A DNA stretch of 64,000 bases from Halobellus sp. MBLA0158. Its GTDB lineage: Archaea > Halobacteriota > Halobacteria > Halobacteriales > Haloferacaceae. The position numbers and the translations under genes are program-made. Where the stretch lies: contig NZ_JBGNYA010000001.1 of assembly GCF_041477585.1 (NCBI RefSeq), forward strand, positions 1,178,001-1,242,000, in the 5' to 3' direction. The notes below the pieces were generated by a model that made no database searches, was not told the origin of the DNA, and saw only the letters and a program-made list of their open reading frames with translations. Every line of letters begins with the position of its first letter. Positions within the stretch are counted from its first letter, which is position 1. Shown here piece after piece: positions 1 to 8,076 of this stretch.

Positions 1-718
1 TGCCCGAACGGACCGAGAAGCCGACGCGGTCGCCGACCTGCTGGCCCATCCCGGCGAAGCGCTTCACGAAGATGTTCCGTCGGACGTCGTTACCGACCTC
101 GACCATCTCCAGTTCCAGGTAGACGTCCGCGATCGACCGGAACGGGCCGATCGCCTCCTCGTCGACCGTCGAGGGGTCGACCGTGAGCACGATCGTCTTG
201 CCCTTCGTGGTCAGATCGCGGAAGAAGGAGATGATCTCTAGGGCGGCCTGCCGCTCTTCGTTCTGGCGGACCAGCGCCTCGAACTTCGGGTCGTTCCGGA
301 GGATGGCGTCGAAGGTGTCGACGATGATGACGTCGCCCTCCCAGAGCGTGTCCGCCTCCATCATCCGTTTGAGGAACTGCTTGCGCTCGTCGTCGCTCTC
401 GCCGCCGGTGAGCGCCCCGCGGGCGTCGATCTCGGCGGGAATGAAGAGGATCTGCTCGTCCAGCAGGGGCTTGACGACGTCGTAGGTGAGAGAGTGCATC
501 TGGTCGAGGAAGCCCCGGACACCCAGCTCGGTCGAGATGAGCGTCGTCACCACGCCCTCCTGGGTGAATCCGTAGGTGAACCGCTGTGAGAGGACGCTCT
601 TTCCGGCCCCGTAGTCGCCCTCGATGAGGACGATCGAGCCCTTGGGGATGCCGCCGCCGAGTTCCTTTTCGAGCCGGTCGTGGTCTTTCAGTCCGAGCGA
701 GTATTGGTTCGATGCCAT
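1..718 (-). CDS. arlH: Archaellum motor accessory ATPase ArlH (FlaH), 3' part outside window
   Basis: RecA/KaiC-fold ATP-binding protein of the archaellum motor, which in characterised archaea binds the ArlI ATPase and ArlJ platform at the cytoplasmic membrane. The protein begins [10 protein letters not shown] and has a Walker A stretch GDYGAGKS near residues 35-42 and a Walker B-like VIIVDTFD near residue 125. The reading frame is open to base 1, so about 239 residues are visible and the C-terminus lies outside. The ATG at 718 is 3 bases after the arlG stop. It is the last visible gene of arlCE-arlF-arlG-arlH; arlI and arlJ are expected just beyond the left edge (inference from conserved order). 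Confidence 0.93.
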   Translation of the reverse strand, partial: MASNQYSLGLKDHDRLEKELGGGIPKGSIVLIEGDYGAGKSVLSQRFTYGFTQEGVVTTLISTELGVRGFLDQMHSLTYDVVKPLLDEQILFIPAEIDARGALTGGESDDERKQFLKRMMEADTLWEGDVIIVDTFDAILRNDPKFEALVRQNEERQAALEIISFFRDLTTKGKTIVLTVDPSTVDEEAIGPFRSIADVYLELEMVEVGNDVRRNIFVKRFAGMGQQVGDRVGFSVRSG

Positions 719-721
719 AGA

Positions 722-1177
722 TTAGACGTTGAATCTGAAGGTCTCCTCGTCTCCGTCGACGACGAGCGTGGCCTGGTGGTCGCCGGTGCCCTCCAAGCCG
801 CTGAGTCCACCGATCTCCACCTCGACGACGCCGTGGGGCGTCCACTCCGGGCCGCCGTCGACGACGCTGACGGTGACGTTCGTCCGGTACTCCGCGTCGA
901 AGATCACATCGAAGGTCTGGTTCGTCGCCGGTAAGGTCCGTCTCCCGGTGTTCTTGACGTACAGCGTGACCGTGTCGTTGTCCTGGTCGTACACCGTGCT
1001 GTCTGAGTTGCTGATTATCTCGACGTCCGTCCGGATGTTCTCTGCGACGTCGGCGCCGCGGTCGTCGAGTGCGCCGCTGATGCCGGTGACGGTGTCGATG
1101 AGGACGCCCGCGACGCCCGCCGCGATGACGATGCTCGCGATGAAGAGGATCAGGCTCGGGACGGAGACGTCGGCCAT
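722..1177 (-). CDS. arlG: Archaellum stator protein ArlG (FlaG)
   Basis: 151-residue protein with one N-terminal hydrophobic helix (about residues 7-28, SLILFIASIVIAAGVAGVLI) followed by a beta-rich extracytoplasmic domain. This is the layout of the ArlF/ArlG family, which anchors the archaellum motor to the S-layer in the pseudoperiplasm. It lies between arlF (start codon 1 base after the arlF stop) and arlH (3-base gap), so it is certainly co-transcribed. Length is normal for haloarchaeal ArlG. The ATG at 1177 gives the membrane segment at the very N-terminus, as expected. Confidence 0.92.
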   Translation of the reverse strand: MADVSVPSLILFIASIVIAAGVAGVLIDTVTGISGALDDRGADVAENIRTDVEIISNSDSTVYDQDNDTVTLYVKNTGRRTLPATNQTFDVIFDAEYRTNVTVSVVDGGPEWTPHGVVEVEIGGLSGLEGTGDHQATLVVDGDEETFRFNV

Positions 1178-1621
1178 CTAACTCCCCTCCACCGTGGTGT
1201 TGGTCGACGAGACGCCGTTCTGTGCGACGACTGTGACGCCGTCGGGCTGTGCGACGTTCCTGACGGTCAGCGTGAGCGTCTGACCGGCGGCCCAGACGTC
1301 GGTGTCGCCGTCGCCGTCGACGGAGGTCTCGTCCGGGACCGCGTACTCGTTGTCGACGAGGAGGCTCGTGTCCGCGACCGACAGGGTCGTCGTCCCGTCG
1401 TTCGTCGCGTTGACGACGAGGTCGTTGTTGCCGCTCGCGTTGTAGACGACGCTCGTCACGTCGATCGCCGTATTCCGGCGGTCGAGCAGGTCTTCGGACT
1501 TCTCGTCGCGGGCCTCCGAGAGCTGCTCTGCGCTGCCCGCGGCCGCCGTGTAGAGCGTGCCCGAGGCGATCAGGACGCCGAGGAAGATGACGGCAGTCGA
1601 CCCGCTAACGCCGAATCCCAC
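1178..1621 (-). CDS. arlF: Archaellum stator protein ArlF (FlaF)
   Basis: Membrane-anchored beta-sandwich protein that binds the S-layer and, with ArlG, forms the archaellum stator. I place the start at the GTG at 1621, giving VGFGVSGSTAVIFLGVLIASG: an N-terminal membrane helix immediately at the start, as in the family, and 147 residues. A longer frame exists upstream (ATG at 1675, another GTG at 1630) but its extra residues are Arg/Ser-rich and are the out-of-frame shadow of arlCE. The chosen start overlaps the arlCE end by 17 bases. Start choice is inference; family assignment is firm from sequence and context. Confidence 0.9.
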   Translation of the reverse strand: MGFGVSGSTAVIFLGVLIASGTLYTAAAGSAEQLSEARDEKSEDLLDRRNTAIDVTSVVYNASGNNDLVVNATNDGTTTLSVADTSLLVDNEYAVPDETSVDGDGDTDVWAAGQTLTLTVRNVAQPDGVTVVAQNGVSSTNTTVEGS

Positions 1622-3146
1622 GGGACCCACCTCCGAGCGCCGACAGCTCCTCGAGGAGCCGCGCCTCGTTGACATCGCCGGCGAGTCGGCTGATGTACGT
1701 CAGACTCTCCCTGTGGTGTTCGACCCGCAGGTCGCGCGGGCGTTCGGTCTCCCCGGCGGTGGCGGCGTTGCGGACGTGCTCGCACATCGTCCGCTCGACC
1801 TCCTTCGTGATCCAGTCCTGGGACCGGTACTGTCGCAGCGCCCGCGCCGCGCCGATCGCTCCGCCGACGTCGACGAGGAACCGCGTCCACTCCAGGACGA
1901 CCGATTCCGCCGTGTACCGCGCCGGCAGTTCGGTGAGGTACGCGTCGGATTCGGCGGCCGCCTGCTGGGTCGTTCCGTTCGTCGCCGGCGTCTGTGACGA
2001 CGCCGCTTCGGTCGGTTCGGGCTGCGTCGATGCTGCCGATTCCATCGTTCCGTTTTGTGCTGCGTCCGCCGCGGACTCGGTCTCGGCCTCCGCCCCGGCG
2101 TCGCCTTCGGCCTCGAAGAGCGACTCGTCGGGATCGACCTCCTCAGGTTCGTCGTCCGCTTCGGCCTCGAATCCGTCGCCGTTTTCGAGTTCGTCGCCGA
2201 CGTGGTTCTGCATCCCCTCGAACTCGTCTTCGTCTTCCTCTTCTTCGGCGTCTCCCTCGGCGAGTTCGTCCTCGGCCTCGGCATCCTCTTCGTCTTCGAG
2301 GTCGTCCCAGCCCTCGTTCTCTTCGTACTCCTCTTTCAGATCGTCGAAGCTGGCGCCGCCGCCGGCGCCGCCATCGTCGCCCTCGTCGGCGCCGTCGTCG
2401 TCGAGCGCTTCGGCGGGATCGGCCCGCTCTTCCTCGGCGAGTTCGTCCTCGGCGGCGAGTTCCGCTTCGTCCTCTTCGGCGTCGAGGTCGCCGAAGTCCT
2501 CGTCGAAGAACGACTCGGCGTCGGCGTTGGCGACCTCGGTGTCGAGGTCCTCTTCGCTCTCTTCTTCCATCTCGAAGAGGCCGAACGCGCCGTCGCCTTC
2601 GAGGCCGCCCATCTCGCGGGCGTCGTCGACGAAGGGATTGATCCCGCGGGTGACCATCTCGTAGATGTCGAGCAGCTTCCGGATGGTCTCGTCGAGCTCT
2701 TCGACGGTCTCGCCGATCTGTTTGTTCTCCTCGCGGACCGTGTTCATCCCCGAGGAGATGGAACTGACCTCGTTTTCGAGCTCGGAGATGCGGTCTTCCA
2801 TCTCGGCGATGGTGTCGGCGTCGACCTCCGAGCCGCCGAAGTCGTCGCCGCCTCCGCCGCCACCGTCGAAGCCGCCCATCTCGCCGTCGAGGCCGTCCAT
2901 CCCGCCGTCGTCGAAGCCGCCCATCTCGCCGTCGAGGCCGTCCATCCCGCCGTCGTCGAAGCCGTCTCCCATCCCGTCGCCGAGGTCGTCGCCTCCGCCG
3001 TCGAGGTCGCCCATATCGCCGTCGAGGTCGCCCATATCGCCCATCTCGCCGTCGAAATCGTCCAGGTCCTCGTCGAAGCCGAGCCCGTCTGTGGCGAGCG
3101 TGTCGGACTCCTCGTCGTCGCCGTCCATCCAGTCCATCACGCCCAT
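1605..3146 (-). CDS. arlCE: Archaellum cytoplasmic protein ArlCE (FlaC-FlaE fusion)
   Basis: 513-residue fusion linking the archaellum motor to the chemotaxis machinery. In order: a Gly/Asp/Met-rich N-terminus with 15-residue repeats; a coiled-coil ArlC region (starting about residue 120, EMEDRISELENEVSSISSG); a long Asp/Glu/Ala linker; and a C-terminal ArlD/E domain starting near YLTELPARYTAESVVLEWTR with the conserved W/R/Y pattern. The start at 3146 (MGVMDWMDGDDEES) is preceded by a good Shine-Dalgarno GGGAGGG; a longer frame from 3188 is less likely. It is the first gene of the minus-strand arl operon. Its extreme acidity is typical of haloarchaea, and the linker probably makes length estimates unreliable between species. 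Confidence 0.92.
   Translation of the reverse strand: MGVMDWMDGDDEESDTLATDGLGFDEDLDDFDGEMGDMGDLDGDMGDLDGGGDDLGDGMGDGFDDGGMDGLDGEMGGFDDGGMDGLDGEMGGFDGGGGGGDDFGGSEVDADTIAEMEDRISELENEVSSISSGMNTVREENKQIGETVEELDETIRKLLDIYEMVTRGINPFVDDAREMGGLEGDGAFGLFEMEEESEEDLDTEVANADAESFFDEDFGDLDAEEDEAELAAEDELAEEERADPAEALDDDGADEGDDGGAGGGASFDDLKEEYEENEGWDDLEDEEDAEAEDELAEGDAEEEEDEDEFEGMQNHVGDELENGDGFEAEADDEPEEVDPDESLFEAEGDAGAEAETESAADAAQNGTMESAASTQPEPTEAASSQTPATNGTTQQAAAESDAYLTELPARYTAESVVLEWTRFLVDVGGAIGAARALRQYRSQDWITKEVERTMCEHVRNAATAGETERPRDLRVEHHRESLTYISRLAGDVNEARLLEELSALGGGSRGIRR
2875..2964 (-). repeat. Two 45-bp tandem repeats inside arlCE
   Basis: Two adjacent 45-bp units (2875-2919 and 2920-2964), essentially identical, encode GGMDGLDGEMGGFDD twice in the N-terminal part of ArlCE. 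More degenerate Gly/Asp/Met units continue to about 3055. In-frame expansion or contraction would keep the protein readable. Confidence 0.9.
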
Positions 3147-3455
3147 TCCGATCCCTCCCGGTCGCCGAATTCGGCCGGTATCCGACACGACTGTCGCGGC
3201 GGATCACAGCCTCCTACGGACCGAATCGGGCCGCCCGTCCGCCCGGTCCGGTCGTCCGGTCTCGATGGAACAGGTAGCATTGCCCTGAATGTCCCAGCAT
3301 CGGTACAAGAAGGTTCGCTCCAAATTATCGCTCGTGATAGAACCGGTGTGGCTGGGTGTCGGTGTCGCCGCTCTGTGACGGAATCCAGGGGCGAAGAATT
3401 ATCCGGGTGCGGGACCGACGCATCACCTAACACCTACCAGGGAGTGATCTCACGT
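3147..3455. promoter_or_regulatory. Divergent arlCE / KaiC-like intergenic region with dyad
   Basis: A 309-base non-coding gap between the arl operon and the KaiC-like gene. At 3327-3338 is the dyad ATCGCTCGTGAT, an imperfect relative of the ATCA-N4-TGAT sites elsewhere in the island. On the minus strand a weak TATA-like TTCTTGTAC lies about 24 bp downstream (3303-3310). On the plus strand an AT-rich GAATTATCC at about 3394-3402 could serve the KaiC-like gene. I see no small gene here. Confidence 0.5.
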
Positions 3456-4217
3456 ATGCCAGAATTCGTCAAGACCGGCGTGGAGGGGCTCGACTCGATC
3501 CTCAACGGGGGTATCATCGAGAACGCGGCCGTCCTCGTCAGCGGAAACCCCGGTACCGGAAAGAGCCTGCTCGGCCTCCAGTTCCTCTACAACGGCGTTG
3601 ATATGTTCGACGAAGGCGGTATCTACCTCACCTTCGAGGAGACGAAAGACGACATCAGCCAGGCCGCCGAATCGATCGGCTTCGAGAAGTGGGACGAGTT
3701 CATCGAGGAGGGGCGTATCAAGATCTACGACAAGCGGACGCTGCTGCGGAGCGGCGACTTCTCAGACACCCTCGATACGATCCTCGACGACCTCCAGGAC
3801 ACCCAGTACGACCGGCTCGTGTTGGACTCGCTGACGATGTTCCAGCTCTTCTTCGAAGACGAGAAGGAACAGCGCCAGTACCTCCTGAAGTTCATCGACA
3901 TCCTGAAAGACAGCGGGCTCACCTCCATTCTGACGATGGAACAGTCGGCGGTGTTCCCCGAGACCGAGATCGGCCTTGAGAACTTCCTGACCGACGGCAA
4001 CATCTACCTGATCCAATCGCCTGCCGGCTCGACCTCGAACCGGTACGTCTGGGTGGCGAAGATGCGCAAGCAGGCGATCAAGAACTCGATGTTCCCCCTC
4101 GAAATCGAGGAGGGCGGGCTCAAGGTGTACGAGCAGGCCGCCGGGTTCTCGATGGTCGGCGAGTCGGCGCCGATGTTCGGTGACGGTGACGCGGGCGGCG
4201 GTGGCGGATTGGAGTAA
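3456..4217 (+). CDS. KaiC-like RecA-superfamily ATPase (CirA-like)
   Basis: 253-residue single-domain KaiC-type ATPase starting MPEFVKTGVEGLDSILNGG. Walker A is SGNPGTGKS (about residues 29-37), Walker B is DRLVLDSLTM (about 121-130), and the C-terminus is a Gly-rich tail. The start is fixed by GGAG about 12 bases upstream of the ATG at 3456 and by the family N-terminus; the longer open frame upstream is antisense to arlCE. Haloarchaeal KaiC homologues of this type sit beside arl genes and in Haloferax (cirA) influence motility versus rod/disk state (established knowledge). It diverges from arlCE and converges on the archaellins, so a motility-linked regulatory role is inferred. Confidence 0.85.
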   Translation: MPEFVKTGVEGLDSILNGGIIENAAVLVSGNPGTGKSLLGLQFLYNGVDMFDEGGIYLTFEETKDDISQAAESIGFEKWDEFIEEGRIKIYDKRTLLRSGDFSDTLDTILDDLQDTQYDRLVLDSLTMFQLFFEDEKEQRQYLLKFIDILKDSGLTSILTMEQSAVFPETEIGLENFLTDGNIYLIQSPAGSTSNRYVWVAKMRKQAIKNSMFPLEIEEGGLKVYEQAAGFSMVGESAPMFGDGDAGGGGGLE

Positions 4218-4364
4218 TTCGAGAACTGCTCGTTCGAAGAGAGCGTTTAGTCTGTTCAGCTGATATTCGTTTTCTCGGAATACGGCAGCGCTGCCGCTCC
4301 TCGTATCCTATTTCGAGAAAATGATGAGAATTCGTTCGTCGTCGACGCGAAGCTAGCTCTGGGT

Positions 4365-5000
4365 TTAGAGCTTGACGGGTTCGCCGGGGTTCTTGCCAGC
4401 GAGTTGCTGGGGCATCGTGAGGATGACCTGGGTCGTCCCACCAGTTCGGCTGGTAATCTCTAACTGGACCTGCTCACCAGTCGAGAGCCCTTCTCCAGTT
4501 TCACTAGTAGTTTCAATAGCTGACGTGTCGATCGTCACCTCGTAGCGATCAGAGGGACTGTTAAGCACTCCGAACGACCCATCGTCGTCTGTAACTTTCG
4601 ACAGGGCAAACATCGTACCAGTCCCGTCTGCGTCACCGTCAGACTCGGTCGTACTTGGAGTCTTATTTGTTAGAGTTTGTACATTATCTGCGCTGAGGTA
4701 TTTGATAGAGGTAGTGTTCATATCGACACTACTGGAGCCGGCAGCGAGACGCACGGTCATCGTAATGTTGGCGATATCTTCATTGTTGCCAACGGTCCCG
4801 TGCGTGTTGATCACATCGACGCGATTCGTGACCTTGTTCACACTCTCTTGACCAGCGTCCTCGGCAGTAGCTTGGAGGAAGCCAGCGGTGTTCACCAGGA
4901 CGCCGGCCGCGATCGCAGCGACTAGCACCATCGCGATAAACACGATGAGCGTACCGATACCGACTTGACCGCGTTCATCTTTGTTGAATATTTCAAACAT
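4365..5000 (-). CDS. Archaellin, short type, unit B second gene
   Basis: 211-residue archaellin, the structural subunit of the archaellum filament. N-terminus [20 protein letters not shown] is a class III signal peptide with the prepilin-peptidase site at the RG of ERGQ, followed by the hydrophobic polymerisation helix; the C-terminus ends with the conserved [14 protein letters not shown] core. The ATG at 5000 is preferred over the GTG at 5009 because GGTGA sits 5 bases before it and overlaps the TAG of the upstream archaellin, implying translational coupling. It is nearly identical to the archaellin at 5880-6509, differing mainly in the surface-exposed middle. NXT/S sequons (NTT, NKT, NIT) are possible N-glycosylation sites. 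Confidence 0.95.
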   Translation of the reverse strand: MFEIFNKDERGQVGIGTLIVFIAMVLVAAIAAGVLVNTAGFLQATAEDAGQESVNKVTNRVDVINTHGTVGNNEDIANITMTVRLAAGSSSVDMNTTSIKYLSADNVQTLTNKTPSTTESDGDADGTGTMFALSKVTDDDGSFGVLNSPSDRYEVTIDTSAIETTSETGEGLSTGEQVQLEITSRTGGTTQVILTMPQQLAGKNPGEPVKL

Positions 5001-5009
5001 TTGTATCAC

Positions 5010-5678
5010 CTAGAGGGGAACCGGATCGTTGTTCTGCTTGCCGGCGAGTTGCTGGGGCATCGTGAGGATGACCTGCGTCGAGCCACCGGAGCGACTCGTC
5101 AGTTCGAGTTCGACCGAGTCGCCAGTCGAGAGGCCACCGGTACCACCTTCGACGAGCGAGGTGTTGATGACGATCTCGTATCGGTCCGCCTGACTATTCA
5201 GTACGGGATACGATGCATCGTCGTCATCCTCAAGCGCATATGCCGTGAATTCGGTCGAATTCAGACCGTAAGGATCGCTTGCCGTCCACTTGGATACGTT
5301 TCCGAGATCCTTGCCACCGTTCGTCGTCGCATTCTTGTATACGAGATTTTCGGCAGTCCCTCCACTCACGTAGTTTATGGTGGAACTTTCGAGTGAGACG
5401 CTCCCGGACCCGGCGGCGAGCCGAACCGTGAGATTCAGGCTGTCAACTGCGAACCCGTCTCCGGTATCGTTAACGATTCCGTGTGTGCTTACGACGTCCA
5501 TACGATTTGTGACCTTGTCGACGCTCTCTTGGCCAGCATCCTCGGCGGTAGCTTGGAGGAAGCCAGCGGTGTTCACCAGGACGCCGGCCGCGATTGCGGC
5601 GACCAGGACCATCGCGATGAACACGATGAGCGTTCCGATCCCGACCTGACCACGGTCGGTGTCGATGTTTTCGAACAT
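5010..5678 (-). CDS. Archaellin, long type, unit B first gene
   Basis: 222-residue archaellin beginning [20 protein letters not shown], with the class III cleavage site at RG, a hydrophobic helix to about residue 45, a variable middle, and the conserved [15 protein letters not shown] end. The start at 5678 matches the family; the frame stays open further upstream only through the 92-base leader shared with the other unit. It is the first gene of a two-gene operon (9-base gap to the next). Its paralogue at 6519-7184 shares the N- and C-terminal thirds almost exactly and differs in about 30 central residues, as expected for exposed D2/D3 surface. Confidence 0.95.
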   Translation of the reverse strand: MFENIDTDRGQVGIGTLIVFIAMVLVAAIAAGVLVNTAGFLQATAEDAGQESVDKVTNRMDVVSTHGIVNDTGDGFAVDSLNLTVRLAAGSGSVSLESSTINYVSGGTAENLVYKNATTNGGKDLGNVSKWTASDPYGLNSTEFTAYALEDDDDASYPVLNSQADRYEIVINTSLVEGGTGGLSTGDSVELELTSRSGGSTQVILTMPQQLAGKQNNDPVPL

Positions 5679-5770
5679 AGTGTGTTGTCTCCAGTCTGGC
5701 CCCCGCGCCTCCTCCCCGGAGGTGAGGACCGTCACTCTGCCAGAATCTCGATCCATACATAATGGTATGG
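5679..5770 (-). repeat. Archaellin leader repeat, copy B
   Basis: 92 bases immediately 5' of archaellin unit B, identical by eye to 7185-7276. It contains the TATA-like box and an apparent 5' leader of 50-60 bases with a small hairpin (CCTC-CGGG-GAGG). Identity ends abruptly at 5771/7277. Confidence 0.9.
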
Positions 5771-5790
5771 GGCCAGATATCAAATTTGAT
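5756..5790 (-). promoter_or_regulatory. Archaellin unit B promoter with ATCA-N4-TGAT dyad
   Basis: On the minus strand the perfect palindrome ATCAAATTTGAT (5779-5790) lies with its centre 25.5 bp upstream of a TATA-like TTATGTA (5756-5762). The same arrangement and spacing occurs before unit A although the flanking bases have diverged, which suggests a selected operator. Confidence 0.65.
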
Positions 5791-5879
5791 TCTACCTCCG
5801 TCACTCAGGCTGATCGATAATATTAGCACAAAAATGAAAATCAGTTAAACACAAATCCTCAGCGCGGTCTGTCCTGGGT

Positions 5880-6509
5880 TTAGAGCTTGACGGGCTCGCC
5901 GGGGCTCTTGCCAGCGAGCTGCTGGGGCATCGTGAGGATGACCTGGGTCGTCCCGCCTGTCCGGCTGGTAATCTCTAACTGGACCTGCTCGCCGGTTGAG
6001 AGCCCTTCACCATCTTCACTGCCACTTTCAATAGCTGACGTGTCGATCGTCACTTCGTAGCGGTCTGATGCGCTGTTGAGGACACCGAAGGAGTCGTCAT
6101 CGTCCGCCACGTTCGTGAGGCTGAACGCGGTGCTAGTTCCGTCTCCATCGGTATCAGTTGCACCTGAAGTTTTATTTGTTAGGGTTTGTACATTATCTGC
6201 GCTGAGATATTTGATGGAGGTAGTGTTCATATCGACACTACTGGAGCCGGCAGCGAGACGCACGGTCATCGTAATGTTGGCGATATCTTCATTGGTGCCA
6301 ACGGTCCCGTGCGTGTTGATCACATCGACTCGGTTCGTGACCTTGTTCACACTCTCTTGACCAGCGTCCTCAGCAGTCGCTTGGAGGAAGCCAGCAGTAT
6401 TCACTAGCACGCCGGCCGCAATCGCGGCGACGAGGACCATCGCGATGAACACGATGAGCGTACCGATACCGACCTGACCGCGTTCGTCTTTGTTGAATAG
6501 TTCAAACAT
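5880..6509 (-). CDS. Archaellin, short type, unit A second gene
   Basis: 209-residue archaellin starting [20 protein letters not shown], with prepilin-peptidase site, polymerisation helix and conserved C-terminal [14 protein letters not shown]. The ATG at 6509 has the same GGTGA Shine-Dalgarno overlapping the upstream stop as its paralogue at 4365-5000. The two short archaellins are almost identical for the first 110 residues and last 50, with small indels between ([10 protein letters not shown] here). The gene is followed by the 200-base promoter region of unit B, so units A and B are probably separate transcripts. Confidence 0.95.
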   Translation of the reverse strand: MFELFNKDERGQVGIGTLIVFIAMVLVAAIAAGVLVNTAGFLQATAEDAGQESVNKVTNRVDVINTHGTVGTNEDIANITMTVRLAAGSSSVDMNTTSIKYLSADNVQTLTNKTSGATDTDGDGTSTAFSLTNVADDDDSFGVLNSASDRYEVTIDTSAIESGSEDGEGLSTGEQVQLEITSRTGGTTQVILTMPQQLAGKSPGEPVKL

Positions 6510-6518
6510 GTGTATCAC

Positions 6519-7184
6519 CTAGAGGGGGACCGGATCGTTGTTCTGCTTGCCGGCGAGTTGCTGGGGCATCGTGAGGATGACCTGGGTCGAACCCCCAGAG
6601 CGGCTCGTGAGTTCCAGTTCGACCGAATCGCCAGTGGAGAGGCCACCGGTGGTTTCCTCAACTACAGATGTATTAATGACAATCTCGTACCGATCGGCTT
6701 GGCTGTTCAACACCGGGAATGATGCGTCGTTATCGTCTTCTAGCGGGTACGCGGTAAATTCGGTCGAATTGAGACCTCGCGCACTTCCTGTCTGGCTCTC
6801 GCTCACGTTGAGGAGCGTGCCATCCGGTGCAGTCTCGTTATTATAGACGAGGTTTCTGGCGGTGGACCCACTCACGTAGTTTATTGTGGAACTTTCGAGT
6901 GAGACACTCCCGGACCCGGCAGCGAGCCGAACCGTGAGATTCAGGCTGTCAACAGTTAGCTCGCTCCCGGCATCGCTAACGATTCCGTGTGTGCTTACGA
7001 CGTCCATACGATTCGTGACCTTGTCGACGCTCTCTTGGCCAGCGTCCTCAGCAGTCGCTTGGAGGAAGCCAGCAGTGTTCACCAGGACGCCGGCCGCGAT
7101 TGCGGCGACCAGGACCATCGCGATGAACACGATGAGCGTTCCGATCCCGACCTGACCACGGTCGGTGTCGATGTTTTCGAACAT
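6519..7184 (-). CDS. Archaellin, long type, unit A first gene
   Basis: 221-residue archaellin starting [20 protein letters not shown]. Signal peptide, hydrophobic helix and C-terminus match the paralogue at 5010-5678 while the central region differs (for example [16 protein letters not shown]). Start 7184 is chosen by family N-terminus and by the shared leader. It is the first gene of unit A, transcribed toward the arl operon but separated from it by the second unit and the KaiC-like gene. Sequons NLT, NVS, NST and NTS are visible. Confidence 0.95.
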   Translation of the reverse strand: MFENIDTDRGQVGIGTLIVFIAMVLVAAIAAGVLVNTAGFLQATAEDAGQESVDKVTNRMDVVSTHGIVSDAGSELTVDSLNLTVRLAAGSGSVSLESSTINYVSGSTARNLVYNNETAPDGTLLNVSESQTGSARGLNSTEFTAYPLEDDNDASFPVLNSQADRYEIVINTSVVEETTGGLSTGDSVELELTSRSGGSTQVILTMPQQLAGKQNNDPVPL

Positions 7185-7276
7185 AGTGTGTTGTCTCCAG
7201 TCTGGCCCCCGCGCCTCCTCCCCGGAGGTGAGGACCGTCACTCTGCCAGAATCTCGATCCATACATAATGGTATGG
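7185..7276 (-). repeat. Archaellin leader repeat, copy A
   Basis: 92 bases identical by eye to 5679-5770, directly upstream of archaellin unit A. Together with the coding similarity this marks the two archaellin units as a tandem duplication of about 1.5 kb. Confidence 0.9.
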
Positions 7277-7296
7277 TCTTAGAAATCAGATCTGAT
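7262..7296 (-). promoter_or_regulatory. Archaellin unit A promoter with ATCA-N4-TGAT dyad
   Basis: The perfect palindrome ATCAGATCTGAT (7285-7296) has its centre 25.5 bp upstream (minus strand) of TTATGTA (7262-7268). The rest of the 312-base gap between this unit and the regulator gene (7297-7496) is AT-richer than its surroundings and holds no gene that I can see. Confidence 0.65.
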
Positions 7297-7496
7297 ATTG
7301 GTGTCTTATCGACTGAAACGGCAGAACTGACCACTTAGATGCAGAAAACAGAACTCCTCAACAGTTCACCACCGACAATATTAGCTGCATCTCGGCCTGT
7401 AGCTACATCCGCATCAACCTCGGCCGTTCTATTGTTCCCCAACAGACGGTTGATCTCCGATATTACGCGTTGCTCTCGCCACTCACGTGGGCGAAT

Positions 7497-7835
7497 TTAC
7501 TCGCTGGAGATTTGCCGCCAGACGTCGTCGAGCTTGTTCTTCACTTCGGGTCGGTCCGTGACCTCGATGTTGAGTTCGTTCTCGTTGAACTCGATTATGA
7601 TTTCGTCGACCTCCCGCCGGTAGACGTTGGTCCGTCGGTGTTCGTCCGAGAGAACGCGGTCGTGCAGTTCCAGCAGTCCCGCCCCAGTGAGTTCCTCGAT
7701 CCGACGATAGCAGGTCGCGATCGGGATATCGAGCATATCGCTGAATTCCTGGGCGGAGTGGGCTTCGTCGGCAGCGCGCAGGATATCGGGATTGTACTCG
7801 TTCCCGAGCGCTGACAGCGTCCTATCGGACTCCAT
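7497..7835 (-). CDS. Winged-helix transcription regulator beside archaellin genes (EarA-like candidate)
   Basis: 112-residue protein with an ArsR-like winged helix-turn-helix: the recognition region is SAQEFSDMLDIPIATCYRRIEELTGAGLLE (about residues 26-55), followed by a wing (DEHRRTNVYRREVDEIIIEF). A short acidic C-terminus follows. It lies upstream of both archaellin units on the same strand, as archaellum regulators of the EarA type do in other archaea; the equivalence is inference. It is the best local candidate for binding the ATCA-N4-TGAT dyads. Its own upstream region carries ATCGGTATTGAT at 7888-7899, so autoregulation is possible. Confidence 0.8.
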   Translation of the reverse strand: MESDRTLSALGNEYNPDILRAADEAHSAQEFSDMLDIPIATCYRRIEELTGAGLLELHDRVLSDEHRRTNVYRREVDEIIIEFNENELNIEVTDRPEVKNKLDDVWRQISSE

Positions 7836-8076
7836 AGATACTCCCCTATTCTACGTGGAATTACCTCAATGTGACGGTCGGTGAAATATCGGTATTGATA
7901 CTGAAAACTGACGGCGAGAGCGTCAGTATCGTTCATTTACGGGTGAGTCGTTCGTTCACGATCGGCGCGAAGGGCTCGATTCGGTTTCGCACAGCGCAAA
8001 TCGAGTCTGTTCCGCCGACCGAGCTGAGTTTTACGCCTGCGATGGGCTTATTATCGCGCCGACGACACCACGAGGT

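Noticed and set aside
2055-3455. Long plus-strand open frame antisense to arlCE, continuous with the KaiC-like gene
   Set aside because: Val/Ala/Glu-rich shadow of an acidic gene; the real KaiC-like protein starts at 3456 by family alignment and Shine-Dalgarno.
5679-5804. Signal-like N-terminal extension on archaellins through the shared leader
   Set aside because: The frame stays open in both copies only because the 92-bp leader is identical; archaellins start MFE and the leader carries the promoter.
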